From positions 2,923,601 to 2,987,600 of the forward strand of contig NZ_LT630337.1 of NCBI RefSeq assembly GCF_900117315.1: 64,000 nt of DNA, in the 5' to 3' direction. This DNA comes from Bacillus massilinigeriensis (GTDB lineage: Bacteria; Bacillota; Bacilli; Bacillales; Cytobacillaceae). Positions 50,612 to 60,488 of the stretch are shown here, in pieces. Both the position numbers and the translations under genes were made by a program. A model generated the notes under the pieces. The model made no database searches and was not told the DNA's origin. It worked only from the letters and a program-made list of their open reading frames with translations. Numbering within the stretch: position 1 is the first letter of the stretch; every line of letters begins with the position of its first letter.

Positions 50612-52939
50612 TTATGGGAGCACGGTTAAAAAGGTTCCTTTTTCTTTTCGATTAAAGCGATAAGTCACTGCTCCATTCTCGTCGGTTCTAAATAATAAGA
50701 TCCTCCTATCATTCAGCCTTTTCACTACTTCAGAATGAGGATGACCAAAACGATTATCCCTACCTACAGAAATTACAGCGGCTTTTGGCTGAAGGGAATC
50801 AAGTAGTAATTCTGAGGTCGAGGTTTTACTACCATGATGACCTACCTTTAATACATCTATCCTAAGATTTGGGTACCTTTTTACCAATTCTTTTTCTCCA
50901 GACTCCTCCAAATCACCTGTAAAGATCCAAGATATTCCTCCTAGGTTCGTGTGGATAACGATGGATCCATCATTTTTCTCCGAATAGACAATACCCTTTG
51001 GTGATAAAATAGAAAAGGTAGTCTTGTCCCTTCTCCAGCTATCACCCGCTTGAACAAACTTGATTGAAATCTCATATTTCCTTGCAAGCTGTAATATCGT
51101 CGCCTCTAAATTTGATTGCTCCCAAGTGACTGGTAATACTATTTCCTTAATTTTCAACTCCTTTATTACGGAAATTGCCCCTCCTATATGATCCAGATCA
51201 CCGTGTGTTAGGATTAGCTTATCAATGGTCCCTATACCTTTACTTTTTAAATACGGAACGAGTACATCCTCCCCAACTTCAAATGTGCTCTTGCGCTCTC
51301 TCCATTTTTCTTTTGAAAAGTTCTGGGTTCCTCCCGTATCAATTAGGTAAACTCCTTTGCGAAAAGGCAATGTAACCAAAATACTGTCCCCTTGACCTAT
51401 ATCAACGAAGGTGACTTCTCCATCTGATGAAAAATATGGGCATATCCCATGAGACACAAAAAGGGCAATGGGAATGAAAAGAAGCTTCAGAATATCACTT
51501 GGCTTCCTTTTTCTCTCCCAAAGGGTAAAAAAGATGAAGGTCCCAAGGATATAAAAGAAGAGTTGTACGTTCCCTGGTTTCCCTAAAATTATTGTTGAAT
51601 AAGGAATCTGTCCTATTTTTGTCGTCAATGTGTTTGAGAAAATGACTAAAACATTAAAGAGCATGACAATTGGTGTAATCAAATCTTGCAAGAGAAGATG
51701 TAGTAAAAAGAGCAATAAAATGACTGGAGAAAAAACTGATGAAAAAAGTGGGACAAATATTAAATTTGCGAGGAGAGAGATTAAGGAGATTTCGTAAAAA
51801 TTATATAAAATAATTGGAGTGGCTGCCATTTGGGAAATAAATGAGATAACCATCAAAATTATTATTGGATGAGATATTGATTTTAATATTAAAGTTGATG
51901 AAAGGATTAGGGAAAACGTCACGCTAAATGACAATTGGAATCCTACATCCAAAATAATCAAAGGGGACCAAGTAACATAGAGCAAAAACGCAAGACTTAC
52001 TAAGTCAAGAATATTTAATGCAGCAAACCTCCATCTATTCATCAATAAAATGATAATCATCATGATACATGCTCGATTAACAGAGGGTGATGCTCCGGTT
52101 AGTATCATATAAATTGGTAAAGCTATCAGCAACCATTTGGTCATACTTTCTCGTGTTACTCCAAATCGTATCCCTAAATAAAAGATAATCCCAACTAACA
52201 TACTTACATTCAATCCAGAAATGGCTAATAAATGAGTAATCCCTATGTCCTGATAGTCATCTAGTAATTGATCATCCATTAAATGTCGGTCACCAAAAAT
52301 TAATGCCGCTGCTAGTGGAGCTGTTTCTTTTGGAAAATGGAGAGACAGGTATTCAACCCCTTGATGACGGAGCCTTTTGAGAATTGTTAGAGGAGTATTT
52401 TCACCCTTTTGGCAGGATGCGAACTCTATTTTTTCTATGTTCAGAATCCAATGTATCCTTTTTGCTTCTAAATATTTGGGATACGAGAAGGCATTATCAT
52501 TTGTTGGTGGCTGCGGTCTTTTTAAAAATCCGGAAACTTTACAAGTGATTCCCGGGGTAAAGGCGTTCTTTAAGTAATGTTGTTCTCTCTCCGATTGAAT
52601 CAAATATGTGAAAGATATTTTTTCTTTATCCTTCACTTCCTTAGCAAATCCTGAAATCTTGTCTCCATCCATCTTGATTTCATCCAATTCAACTACAAAA
52701 TTTGTTTTCGTGCCTTCAAGTTTGGTTTGTTTTGCAAGCCTCAGATCAAATTGGGTCCTTAAGGAAAAAAGAACAAAAACACCAATAAGAAGGATAATTG
52801 ACTTTCGTGAAAATGACTTATAAAAATATAGATAGAGGATAAGGGTGAGCAATAAGAAGAAGGAAAAAAGAGACTGATGAAAACCGTGGTATATGCCTAT
52901 TAAGCTAACAATGACAAAGAAAATGAATCTTCCTTTCAA
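50612..52939 (-). CDS. comEC: DNA internalisation competence protein ComEC
   Basis: About 775 residues. ComEC is the membrane channel for single-stranded DNA uptake. N-terminal DUF4131-like OB domain, a Competence domain with about eight helices (LLAISGLNVSMLVGIIFYLG near 240), and a C-terminal metallo-beta-lactamase-like domain with LTHGDLDHIGG near 578 and KVGHHGSKTSTSELLL near 705. TTG at 52939 has GGTGA six bases upstream; TTG at 52945 is the alternative. Last gene of the comE operon and full length. Confidence 0.94.
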   Translation of the reverse strand: MKGRFIFFVIVSLIGIYHGFHQSLFSFFLLLTLILYLYFYKSFSRKSIILLIGVFVLFSLRTQFDLRLAKQTKLEGTKTNFVVELDEIKMDGDKISGFAKEVKDKEKISFTYLIQSEREQHYLKNAFTPGITCKVSGFLKRPQPPTNDNAFSYPKYLEAKRIHWILNIEKIEFASCQKGENTPLTILKRLRHQGVEYLSLHFPKETAPLAAALIFGDRHLMDDQLLDDYQDIGITHLLAISGLNVSMLVGIIFYLGIRFGVTRESMTKWLLIALPIYMILTGASPSVNRACIMMIIILLMNRWRFAALNILDLVSLAFLLYVTWSPLIILDVGFQLSFSVTFSLILSSTLILKSISHPIIILMVISFISQMAATPIILYNFYEISLISLLANLIFVPLFSSVFSPVILLLFLLHLLLQDLITPIVMLFNVLVIFSNTLTTKIGQIPYSTIILGKPGNVQLFFYILGTFIFFTLWERKRKPSDILKLLFIPIALFVSHGICPYFSSDGEVTFVDIGQGDSILVTLPFRKGVYLIDTGGTQNFSKEKWRERKSTFEVGEDVLVPYLKSKGIGTIDKLILTHGDLDHIGGAISVIKELKIKEIVLPVTWEQSNLEATILQLARKYEISIKFVQAGDSWRRDKTTFSILSPKGIVYSEKNDGSIVIHTNLGGISWIFTGDLEESGEKELVKRYPNLRIDVLKVGHHGSKTSTSELLLDSLQPKAAVISVGRDNRFGHPHSEVVKRLNDRRILLFRTDENGAVTYRFNRKEKGTFLTVLP

Positions 52940-53014
52940 AACCAATCACCGTAATATTGAGAGGAATCCATAAAAAAATCAATGAAAGTCAATAAAAAGC
53001 CTCCTATCTATTGA

Positions 53015-53060
53015 AAGTAGAAATCCAACTAAGCAGCTTGAGGTTTAGTTGGATCTACTT
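53015..53060 (-). terminator. Hairpin between comEB and comEC
   Basis: AAGTAGAAATCCAACTAA pairs with TTAGTTGGATCTACTT with two unpaired bases. No clear T-run on the minus strand. It could attenuate comEC expression or protect comEA-EB mRNA. Confidence 0.55.
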
Positions 53061-53062
53061 GT

Positions 53063-53575
53063 TTATTTTGTTTCTAAAGATTTAAAATCCCACTTTAGGA
53101 TTCCTTTAGAAGGATGAATCTCATCAATATAATTTTCAATATTTACTTCCAACTTAATGGCTTCCACATTGCTAACCTCAAGTAAGTGATAGCAATATTC
53201 ATGATTTTTATAATCCTCGGCATAATATATTTTTGTAATACCTGCTTGTAGGATCTTTTTCATACAATGAATACATGGGAAATGAGTTACGTAAATGACA
53301 CTATTTTTCGTTGAGATTCCTTGCAAAGCGCATTGAAGAATGGCATTTTCTTCTGAATGAAGGCATCTAAGGCAATGGTTTTCTTCCACATAACAGCCAG
53401 CCTCCAAACAATGTTCCTCTCCGCTGATTCCACCATTATAACCAGTGCTAATAATGCGGTTATCCTTCACCAACACACTTCCAACCTTTAAACGATTACA
53501 AGTACTCCTCATGCTTATTAGGTGTGCATTCAGCATAAAATATTGATTCCAAGTTAATCTTTGTTCTTCACTCAC
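53063..53575 (-). CDS. comEB: ComE operon protein 2, dCMP deaminase family
   Basis: 170 residues, GTG start with AAAGGATGG. Zinc-dependent deaminase fold: STCNRLKVGSVLVKDNRIISTGYNGG at about 24-48, the catalytic motif is HSEENAIL near 92 where most relatives have HAE, and PCIHCMKK near 120 gives the two zinc cysteines. The extra CxxxxxHC zinc pair of dCMP deaminases is also present. It is about 19 residues shorter than B. subtilis ComEB. It is not required for transformation in B. subtilis. Confidence 0.92.
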   Translation of the reverse strand: MSEEQRLTWNQYFMLNAHLISMRSTCNRLKVGSVLVKDNRIISTGYNGGISGEEHCLEAGCYVEENHCLRCLHSEENAILQCALQGISTKNSVIYVTHFPCIHCMKKILQAGITKIYYAEDYKNHEYCYHLLEVSNVEAIKLEVNIENYIDEIHPSKGILKWDFKSLETK

Positions 53576-53653
53576 GGCTATCCATCCCTTTAATCATCCA
53601 TTTTCCTTTTAGTTTAATATTGAAAGAAATCTGACGTCAATTGAAAATTTGTC

Positions 53654-54295
53654 CTAATGCACCGAAATGTTTTCCTCTAGCTTCTCAAAGGTCTTATCTC
53701 CTATCCCACTTATTGATTTTAAATCCTCAATCGATTTAAACGGCCCATTTTTTTCTCTATACTCTATGATTGCTGCTGCTCTTGATGGACCAATACTAGG
53801 GAGAGTTTGAAGGGCAGCTTCATCAGCTGTATTTAGGTTCACCTTCTCTTTACCTGAGGAACTTGAAGGAGACCCAACCTGTGATTGTGATCCTTCAACA
53901 TTCGTCTCCCCAATCCTAGGTATGTACAAAACCATTTCATCTGTTACCTTCATGGCAAAATTTATATTTTTTTCATCTGCTTGTCCCTTTAGCCCTCCAG
54001 CTTTTCGAATTATATCCTTTACCCTTTCTCCCTCTTGTGCCTCATATACTCCTGGCTGATGGACAGCACCTTTTACATCAACTAGTATTTCTTTTTGATT
54101 CTTGTTCTCTTTGTCTGAAATAATATCTTCTTGCTTGGTATCCATAGTCCCTTCCTGAAAATTGCTCCATTCAAGATTAGTGTTTTTCTCCTTTGGCTGG
54201 TCTTCGATTCGTGTAAATCCAAAATACATAATCATAACGAAGGCCAAACCACCAATTATTCCATAAATCTTGTGAACCTTTAACCATTCAATCAT
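53654..54295 (-). CDS. comEA: Competence DNA receptor ComEA
   Basis: 213 residues. One N-terminal membrane helix (about 10-27), a polar linker, an SLBB domain (ILVDVKGAVHQPGVYEAQEGERV, about 70-125), a Ser-rich linker and a C-terminal helix-hairpin-helix domain (VNLNTADEAALQTLPSIGPSRAAAII ... SISGIGDKTFEKL) that binds dsDNA outside the membrane. First gene of comEA-comEB-comEC. Confidence 0.95.
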   Translation of the reverse strand: MIEWLKVHKIYGIIGGLAFVMIMYFGFTRIEDQPKEKNTNLEWSNFQEGTMDTKQEDIISDKENKNQKEILVDVKGAVHQPGVYEAQEGERVKDIIRKAGGLKGQADEKNINFAMKVTDEMVLYIPRIGETNVEGSQSQVGSPSSSSGKEKVNLNTADEAALQTLPSIGPSRAAAIIEYREKNGPFKSIEDLKSISGIGDKTFEKLEENISVH

Positions 54296-54383
54296 GCAAA
54301 CACGTTCCTTTCATTGGTATATTTCTTCAAATGCATTCATATTGTTATATGAAATATTTTGTTAGTGAAGGAGGGAAGTAACA

Positions 54384-55208
54384 ATGAAAATCGGAATCAT
54401 TGGAACAGGTAATATGGGGAGAATACTGATAGAGGCATTATTAGAGAGTAAAGCTATATCCCCTTCTTCTTTGACAATTACAAATAGAACCCTTTCAAAG
54501 GCAGTACAAATACAGGATGAATATAAAGGGATAGTCATTTATGAAAATCCTTCTGATGTCGCAAGGAACTGTCATTTAATTATCATTTGTGTGAAACCTT
54601 TAGATGTATTTCATGTCATCCAAGAAATTCGTCCTTCTCTAAGTGAAAGTAGTTGTGTAGTTTCTATCACTAGTCCGATTAATGTCGATCAACTTGAATG
54701 TGTATTACCATGCTCTGTCGCTAGGGTTATTCCAAGTATTACAAATAGGGCCCTTTCAGGAGTATCCCTTTTTACCTTTGGAAAAGGATGCAAAGAAGAG
54801 TGGAAAAGAACATTATTAGCTTTATTCTCTTTTATTTCAACACCGGTGGAAATTGAAGAAAATGTAACAAGAGTAGCATCTGATATTGTCAGCTGTGGAC
54901 CTGCTTTTTTTAGTTATTTAACAAGAAGATTTATCGAAGGGGCTATTTCAGAAACAAAAATAAATGAAGAAACCGCTACAAAGCTTGCAAGTGAAATGCT
55001 AATTGGTTTAGGACAATTGTTAAATAGAGGATTATACACATTACCGGCGCTAGAAGAAAAAGTGATTGTAAAAGGTGGAATCACTGGAGAAGGAATAAAA
55101 GTGTTAGAAAGTGAGCTTGGAGATGTATTTGAACATCTTTTTCAAGCCACCCATCAGAAATTTGCAGAGGATATTGCGGACACGAAAAAGCAATATACCC
55201 TTCATTAA
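54384..55208 (+). CDS. comER: Late competence protein ComER (pyrroline-5-carboxylate reductase family)
   Basis: 274 residues, divergent from comEA with an 88 bp spacer, exactly as in B. subtilis. Rossmann motif KIGIIGTGNMGRIL at the N-terminus, the ProC-like CVVSITSPINVDQLE near 92 and the C-terminal dimer domain with VIVKGGITGEGIKVLE near 225. Catalytic proline reductase activity is not assured; B. subtilis comER is dispensable for competence. The ATG follows GGAGGG. Confidence 0.92.
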   Translation: MKIGIIGTGNMGRILIEALLESKAISPSSLTITNRTLSKAVQIQDEYKGIVIYENPSDVARNCHLIIICVKPLDVFHVIQEIRPSLSESSCVVSITSPINVDQLECVLPCSVARVIPSITNRALSGVSLFTFGKGCKEEWKRTLLALFSFISTPVEIEENVTRVASDIVSCGPAFFSYLTRRFIEGAISETKINEETATKLASEMLIGLGQLLNRGLYTLPALEEKVIVKGGITGEGIKVLESELGDVFEHLFQATHQKFAEDIADTKKQYTLH

Positions 55209-55270
55209 ATTCTCTATTAGATTTACAAATTCCTGCTATAAATTTATAAACTTTTTAAGAAGAAAATGCA

Positions 55271-55318
55271 AAGGTGTCAGGCACCACATTCGCGTGGGTC
55301 CTGACACCTTATATTATT
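55271..55318. terminator. Bidirectional terminator between comER and yqeM
   Basis: AAGGTGTCAGGCACC and GGGTCCTGACACCTT form a 15-position stem. T-run on the plus strand side. It carries the GGTGTCAGGC palindrome seen also at 11070 and 63625. Confidence 0.88.
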
Positions 55319-56054
55319 TTTTTGCTATGAAAAGAATTCTTTCGCAATCCTGCTCATATGATTTATTTTCAAAATCTGCCAATATTTCCATTACTTGAAG
55401 TCCGGCTTTTTCAAGCCATTCTATGTATTGTTGAACAGGATATGTTCTTTGAAAATGAAGTTCATCATATCTATCATATTTTCCATCATCATCCTGAACA
55501 AAAAATGTTAGCTCATGCTCGATACTTAATGGGAATTCTCCTTCAAAGCATTGCCAAATATAGCTTATATCATCCCCATTGTAGGCATAGGTTTGATTTA
55601 AGAAGAGATTGCTCATTTTATGTACGGAGTGTACATCAAATATAAAGAGGCCATTTTCTTTTAAATGGCGGAAGACGGAATGAAAGGTCTTAATTACATC
55701 CTCTTCTGTTTGTAAATAATTCAGAGAGTCACAGAAAATTCCTACGATATCGAATGGGGTCATTAATTCTAGTTCAGCCATATTTTGCTGATAGAAATTG
55801 AGTTCTAATCCCCTATCTTGAGCTTTAGCAAAAGCTACTGCTAACATATCCTCAGAAAGGTCAACTCCTGTTACTTCAAAACCACCTTCAGCAAATTGAA
55901 CGGAAAGCTCACCTGTCCCACAGGCCAAATCCAATAATTGTTTCCCATCTATTCCAAGCTTTTGAACCTCTCTAGTTACGATTTCCACCCATTTTTCATA
56001 GGGTACATCCTTCATTAACTCATCGTATAGATAGGCAAACCTTTCATAGCTCAT
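55314..56054 (-). CDS. yqeM: SAM-dependent methyltransferase YqeM
   Basis: 246 residues. Class I methyltransferase: motif I LLDLACGTGELSVQFAEGGFEVTGVDLS split around residues 40-65, then FDIVGIFCDSLNYL near 105. The substrate is unknown. It overlaps rsfS by 4 bp (ATGA) and is last in the yqeG-to-yqeM chain. Confidence 0.9.
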   Translation of the reverse strand: MSYERFAYLYDELMKDVPYEKWVEIVTREVQKLGIDGKQLLDLACGTGELSVQFAEGGFEVTGVDLSEDMLAVAFAKAQDRGLELNFYQQNMAELELMTPFDIVGIFCDSLNYLQTEEDVIKTFHSVFRHLKENGLFIFDVHSVHKMSNLFLNQTYAYNGDDISYIWQCFEGEFPLSIEHELTFFVQDDDGKYDRYDELHFQRTYPVQQYIEWLEKAGLQVMEILADFENKSYEQDCERILFIAKK

Positions 56055-56407
56055 TGCTCTAGCTCACTCTGAATGTTCTCAATTGGAGCATCTCCCCATA
56101 AGCGTTCAAGGTTATAATATAAGCGATCATCTCGATGGAAAACATGGGCTACTACATCTCCTAAATCAACCAAAACCCATTTCGCTTCATCGAATCCTTC
56201 CATACGTTTTACTTCAAAGCCATTTTCCTCTACTTTTTCCTTCATTTCTCGGGCAATGGCTTGTACTTGCTTGTCGGAATTTCCGTGGCAGATAATAAAA
56301 TAATCTGCGATTAGAGATAGACCCTTCATATTTAAGACAACTATATCTTCAGCCCTTTTATCATCTGCGGCTTTCACTGCTGTTAACAATAGCTTACGTT
56401 CACTCAT
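56051..56407 (-). CDS. rsfS: Ribosomal silencing factor RsfS
   Basis: 118 residues. RsfS binds L14 on the 50S subunit and blocks subunit joining when nutrients are low. Typical motifs: AEDIVVLNMKGLSLIADYFIICHGNSDKQVQAIA (about 18-51, given here in part) and WVLVDLGDVVAHVFHRDDR near 80. Overlaps yqeK and yqeM by 4 bp on each side. Confidence 0.95.
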   Translation of the reverse strand: MSERKLLLTAVKAADDKRAEDIVVLNMKGLSLIADYFIICHGNSDKQVQAIAREMKEKVEENGFEVKRMEGFDEAKWVLVDLGDVVAHVFHRDDRLYYNLERLWGDAPIENIQSELEQ

Positions 56408-56976
56408 TCAGGTAAAACCCTCCTCATGACTAGATCATTATATGTAATAAATGTTTCTGGATAAACTGGTTGATTCTTTTTCATTAGAAAAACAATGGTG
56501 TTTTGTATAGATTTAATTAAAGCCTTATCTAAATCATGTCTGGCCAGTTCTCTAACCTCTTCAACTCCAGGAAAATGCCTTCCCGGTTCAATATAGTCAG
56601 CTAAATAGATAATTTTCTCTAATATTGTCATGCCCTTTCGACCAGATGTATGATAGCGTATGGCATCTAGTATTTCCTTATCAGAGATTCCCGCCTCTTT
56701 TTCAGCCAAATACGCTCCAACTGGTGCATGCCAGAGCTCACTATTATAATCCAGAAGGTCTGCTGGCATTTGTTCCTTTTCAATAATTGCCTTCATTTCT
56801 TCTTTAGGACGAAATTTGGCATAATCATGAAAAATTGCCGCTAGTTCTGCCTTTTTTTCATCCACACCATATTTTTGAGCAAGCTGGATGGCAGTTTCCA
56901 TTACCCCTATCGTATGCTGATAACGATGTTCGGTTAATTGCTCCTTTACAAGCTTTAGAGCTGTTTCACGATTCAT
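56404..56976 (-). CDS. yqeK: HD-domain nucleotide hydrolase YqeK
   Basis: 190 residues from the ATG at 56976 ([14 protein letters not shown]), ten bases after GAGGAG. HD phosphohydrolase with [13 protein letters not shown] near 20, the HD pair in [10 protein letters not shown] near 48, and [15 protein letters not shown] near 80. YqeK enzymes hydrolyse diadenosine tetraphosphate symmetrically. It overlaps nadD by 11 bp, the conserved nadD-yqeK-rsfS block. Confidence 0.94.
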   Translation of the reverse strand: MNRETALKLVKEQLTEHRYQHTIGVMETAIQLAQKYGVDEKKAELAAIFHDYAKFRPKEEMKAIIEKEQMPADLLDYNSELWHAPVGAYLAEKEAGISDKEILDAIRYHTSGRKGMTILEKIIYLADYIEPGRHFPGVEEVRELARHDLDKALIKSIQNTIVFLMKKNQPVYPETFITYNDLVMRRVLPE

Positions 56977-57532
56977 ACAATTGATTCTCCTCAATATAGT
57001 GTCTAACTGGATCCGGAACTAAATAACGAATGGTTATTCCTTCCTTCATTCGATTTCTAATGAGGCTCGATGAAATATTAATATTTGGGATTTGAACATA
57101 AGAAATAGGATAAGGTGATTGAATACTGTATGTAGGACGGTTAACTCCTACAAATGTAATAAGCTGCACTAGCTCATCTATACGATACCATTTTGGCAAG
57201 TATTCAACCATATCCCCACCAATAATGAAATAAAATTGATAGGTTGGATAATTCTCCTTTAGTAATTTCATCGTATCATAGGTATAAGAACGTCCAGCAC
57301 GCTCAAGTTCACATGTTTCTATTTTAAATTTAGGATGTCCTTCGATGGCTAAACTTAACATATCTAATCGATTTTCATTTGATATATTCTTAGATTTTTC
57401 TTTATGCGGAGGATCTTGATTTGGCATAAACCATATTTCATCAAGTTCAAGGGAACACAATACCTCATTTGCAATGATGAGATGTCCTAAATGAGGAGGA
57501 TCGAATGTTCCGCCTAATATGCCAATTTTCAA
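56966..57532 (-). CDS. nadD: Nicotinate-nucleotide adenylyltransferase
   Basis: 188 residues. Forms NaAD from NaMN and ATP in NAD synthesis. Nucleotidyltransferase motif [16 protein letters not shown] at residue 4 and the C-terminal [13 protein letters not shown] near 155 (SSxxIR). [10 protein letters not shown] near 38 is also family-typical. It follows yhbY by about 20 bp. Confidence 0.97.
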   Translation of the reverse strand: MKIGILGGTFDPPHLGHLIIANEVLCSLELDEIWFMPNQDPPHKEKSKNISNENRLDMLSLAIEGHPKFKIETCELERAGRSYTYDTMKLLKENYPTYQFYFIIGGDMVEYLPKWYRIDELVQLITFVGVNRPTYSIQSPYPISYVQIPNINISSSLIRNRMKEGITIRYLVPDPVRHYIEENQLYES

Positions 57533-57552
57533 AGTGATTCCTCCTTTTTCAT

Positions 57553-57843
57553 TTATGGTAATTTTATTTCCTTATTTTCCTTTGACTCTTTGTACAAAAC
57601 AATCGTAGAACCGATAATCTGTACAAGCTCAGCATTTGCTCCTTCAGATAGCTGATGTGCAACTGTATCTTTATCTTCATCACAGTTTTGTAGAACACTT
57701 ACTTTTATCAGCTCTCTTGCTTCTAAAGCTTCACTTATTTGTCTAATCATATTTTCATTCACTCCACCCTTTCCAACTTGAAAGATTGGATTTAGATGAT
57801 GTGCTTTGGAGCGTAGAAACCTTTTTTGTTTTCCTGTTAGCAT
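57553..57843 (-). CDS. yhbY: CRM-domain RNA-binding protein YhbY (YqeI)
   Basis: 96 residues from the ATG at 57843, which follows TTAGGAGGAA; earlier in-frame codons lie in aroE. CRM fold: [30 protein letters not shown] (about 2-32) with the GxxG loop GKGG, then LKVSVL-like strands. It associates with pre-50S ribosomes. It overlaps aroE by 7 bp. Confidence 0.94.
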   Translation of the reverse strand: MLTGKQKRFLRSKAHHLNPIFQVGKGGVNENMIRQISEALEARELIKVSVLQNCDEDKDTVAHQLSEGANAELVQIIGSTIVLYKESKENKEIKLP

Positions 57844-58676
57844 TTTATTCCTCCTAATTGTGTAAGAACCGTGTTCTTCATGCGATCCGTACTTGGAAAA
57901 ATTCCTGTCCATTTTTCAAAAGCAAGTGCCCCTTGAAAAACAAACATATCAATTCCATTTTGAACTCTCGCACCTTTTTGCTTCGCCTGTTGTAGGATAT
58001 TGGTTTCAAGTGGATTGTAGATAATATCACTAACAAAGGCTTGAGCATGTAAATTTTGTAATCCAATCGGTGAAAACTCAATTTTTGGTGACATCCCGAT
58101 TGATGTAGTTTGAATAATTAAGTCATATTCGCCTAAAGCAGCTTCTGCCTCTGGAATCGTAAGGACTTTTGATTGTACTTGATATGGGCAATCCTTTACT
58201 AATACATCTGCCCGTTCGACCGTCCGATTGGTTATATCTATCTTGTGGACACCTGAATGGGCCATTGTAAAATAGATGGCACGAGCTGCTCCACCAGCAC
58301 CTATAATCAGAACAGATAGGTCATCATGGATATCCATTATAGTAGAAAGACCTTTCAAATATCCACTTCCATCTGTATTATACCCAATAAATTTTCCATT
58401 GCAGTTTACAACAGTATTCACTGCTCCTATCGAACCTGCTAAAGGATCCATTTCATCTAATAAAGGAATAATATTCACTTTATGAGGTACTGTGACATTA
58501 AAACCTTCCACTCCAATGGCTTTAAAACCTTTTACAGCCGCCTCAAGGTTTTCCTTTTCCACTTTAAATGCATGATAATGTGCATCCATTCCGTAAAACT
58601 GAAATAAATCGTTATGCATGGTCGGGGACATGGAATGTGCAATTGGGTCCCCAATAACAGCATATAACTTTTTCAT
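57837..58676 (-). CDS. aroE: Shikimate dehydrogenase
   Basis: 279 residues. Reduces 3-dehydroshikimate with NADPH. Substrate site SMSPTMHND near 15, catalytic Lys in FNVTVPHKVNIIPLLDEMD near 65, and NADP site VLIIGAGGAARAI near 128. The C-terminal GIDMFVFQGALAFEKWTG is typical. It lies between yqeH and yhbY. Confidence 0.96.
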   Translation of the reverse strand: MKKLYAVIGDPIAHSMSPTMHNDLFQFYGMDAHYHAFKVEKENLEAAVKGFKAIGVEGFNVTVPHKVNIIPLLDEMDPLAGSIGAVNTVVNCNGKFIGYNTDGSGYLKGLSTIMDIHDDLSVLIIGAGGAARAIYFTMAHSGVHKIDITNRTVERADVLVKDCPYQVQSKVLTIPEAEAALGEYDLIIQTTSIGMSPKIEFSPIGLQNLHAQAFVSDIIYNPLETNILQQAKQKGARVQNGIDMFVFQGALAFEKWTGIFPSTDRMKNTVLTQLGGIKC

Positions 58677-58711
58677 AACCCTCTCCCCTATCTATTTCTA
58701 CTTTACGGCTT

Positions 58712-59815
58712 TTATATTAATGATTTTCGAATCATCGCATTAACACCCTTTGGAACGTGTACAGACACCCTTGTTCCTGGCTGATTACAAGTAATCCATC
58801 CAAGACCAGAGAATACGATATCCGTCTTTGCTTCCTTTATTGTGAAATCATGTCTGACGAGCTCAGGAAACGTATCGAGCTGCTCCATCCTCGGAGGTGT
58901 TAACATTTCCCCAACGTGCTTTTTGTATAACTCCGAAGCATTTTCTGTTTTCGTACGATGAATATTGATTTCATTTGAAAAATAGCAGGTAAATGAACAT
59001 CTTCCTCCACTAAGATAATCAAAACGAGCCAACCCACCAAAGAATAAAGTTTGCTGTTCATTTAACTGGAAGACCTTTGGTTTTATTTCTTTTTTAGGTG
59101 TAATTATTTTTAAATCACGCTTATCAACAAAATGGGCCATTTGATGATGGTTTATGATTCCAGGAGTATCCACCAATACCTTTCCATCTGAGAGTGGTAT
59201 TTCAATAATATCTAATGTAGTTCCTGGAAAATGGGATGTTGTAATCACATCTCCCTCGCCTGTTATTTCCTTTAAAATTCGATTAATAAAGGTAGATTTA
59301 CCTACATTTGTACAGCCAACGATATAGACATCTTTTCCATCTCGGTAATCCTCAATTGCAGCTGTAACCTCTTTAATAAAATGACCTTTCTCGGCACTAA
59401 CAAGGAACACATCCTCTGGGATTAAACCAAGCTGTTTTGCCTCTTGTTTCATCCAATGAATCACCTTTTGAGACTTAACGGATTTCGGAAGCAAATCCAC
59501 TTTATTTCCTATTAGTAAAACCTTATTATGACCAACGAAGCGATGAAGCCCAGGCAGCCAACTACCGTTAAAGTCAAAGATATCTACAATTTTGACAATC
59601 AAAGCATCACTTTGTCCAATTTCATTTAATATTTTAAGGAAGTCATCATCCGTTAAATCTACATCTTGTACCTCGTTATAATGCTTTAACCGAAAACATC
59701 GTTGACAAATGATCGTATCCTTTTGTAATGAGGATTTTGGGGCGTATCCCATTTTTTCTGGATCTTCCGTTTGAATGTTCACCCCACAACCAATACATGT
59801 AATTTGTTCGTTCAA
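58712..59815 (-). CDS. yqeH: Ribosome biogenesis GTPase YqeH
   Basis: 367 residues from a TTG at 59815 (MNEQITCIGCGV), nine bases after AGGA; B. subtilis YqeH is 366. A zinc finger CIGCGV ... CQRCFRL at about 7-43 precedes a circularly permuted GTPase: G4 GNKVDLLP near 100, G1 GCTNVGKSTFINRI near 165, G3 DTPGI near 215. It is needed for 30S assembly. Coupled to yqeG, whose stop lies 6 bp upstream. Confidence 0.95.
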   Translation of the reverse strand: MNEQITCIGCGVNIQTEDPEKMGYAPKSSLQKDTIICQRCFRLKHYNEVQDVDLTDDDFLKILNEIGQSDALIVKIVDIFDFNGSWLPGLHRFVGHNKVLLIGNKVDLLPKSVKSQKVIHWMKQEAKQLGLIPEDVFLVSAEKGHFIKEVTAAIEDYRDGKDVYIVGCTNVGKSTFINRILKEITGEGDVITTSHFPGTTLDIIEIPLSDGKVLVDTPGIINHHQMAHFVDKRDLKIITPKKEIKPKVFQLNEQQTLFFGGLARFDYLSGGRCSFTCYFSNEINIHRTKTENASELYKKHVGEMLTPPRMEQLDTFPELVRHDFTIKEAKTDIVFSGLGWITCNQPGTRVSVHVPKGVNAMIRKSLI

Positions 59816-59820
59816 TTCGT

Positions 59821-60336
59821 TTAATCCTCCCACTGTAGCATTCCTTTTTTACGAAACCACTTTAATAAGATTCTTTCAATCTTTCGATTAATTCTTGTCG
59901 CAAATCCATCCGTTTGAGCCACTGGTACAACTAATATCGTATGAAACCCACTCCTGTTCCCGCCTAGAACGTCCGTTAAAAGCTGATCACCTATGACAAC
60001 GGCTTCCTCTTTTTTGATCCCCATCTTTTTAACCGCCCTATTAAAGGCCAATCTAAGTGGCTTTCTCGCCTGAAAAATAAAAGAGATACCAAGGGGCTCT
60101 GAAAATGTTTCCACTCTCTCTTTATTATTATTTGATACGATTGTAATTAAAATATTTTGCTTTTTCATTTCATCAAACCATTTAACTAATTTTGGGGTCG
60201 CATTAGGCCGATCCCATTCAACCAAGGTATTATCTAAATCAGTAATAATTCCTTTGATTCCCTTTTCTTTTAGTACTTCTGGTTTAATATCAAAAATGCT
60301 TTTGACATGTTGATCTGGTAAAAATTGCTTTAACAA
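59821..60336 (-). CDS. yqeG: HAD-family phosphatase YqeG
   Basis: 171 residues, TTG start with GAGGTG eight bases upstream. HAD subfamily IIIA: motif I GIITDLDNTLVEWDRP near 32, motif II ITIVSNN near 65, Lys in QARKPLRLAF and motif IV VVIGDQLLTDVLGGN near 115. It is the first gene of the yqeG-yqeH-aroE-yhbY-nadD-yqeK-rsfS-yqeM chain. Substrate unknown, though related phosphatases act on phosphatidylglycerophosphate. Confidence 0.93.
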   Translation of the reverse strand: MLKQFLPDQHVKSIFDIKPEVLKEKGIKGIITDLDNTLVEWDRPNATPKLVKWFDEMKKQNILITIVSNNNKERVETFSEPLGISFIFQARKPLRLAFNRAVKKMGIKKEEAVVIGDQLLTDVLGGNRSGFHTILVVPVAQTDGFATRINRKIERILLKWFRKKGMLQWED

Positions 60337-60488
60337 TTTACAAACACCTCGTTAATTATCCAATTATCGCCGCTATCCATCATAACGAATATTGTATCCT
60401 CTTTCAAACACTAGTGAAACATTATTCATGAGTTTGTGCAAAACTTTATCATTTAAATTTTGCCCTATTTTGACAAAAACCGCTACAT

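Noticed and set aside
54296-54383. ComK box between comEA and comER
   Set aside because: The spacer is AT-rich, but no clear AAAA-N5-TTTT pair with proper helical spacing could be read.
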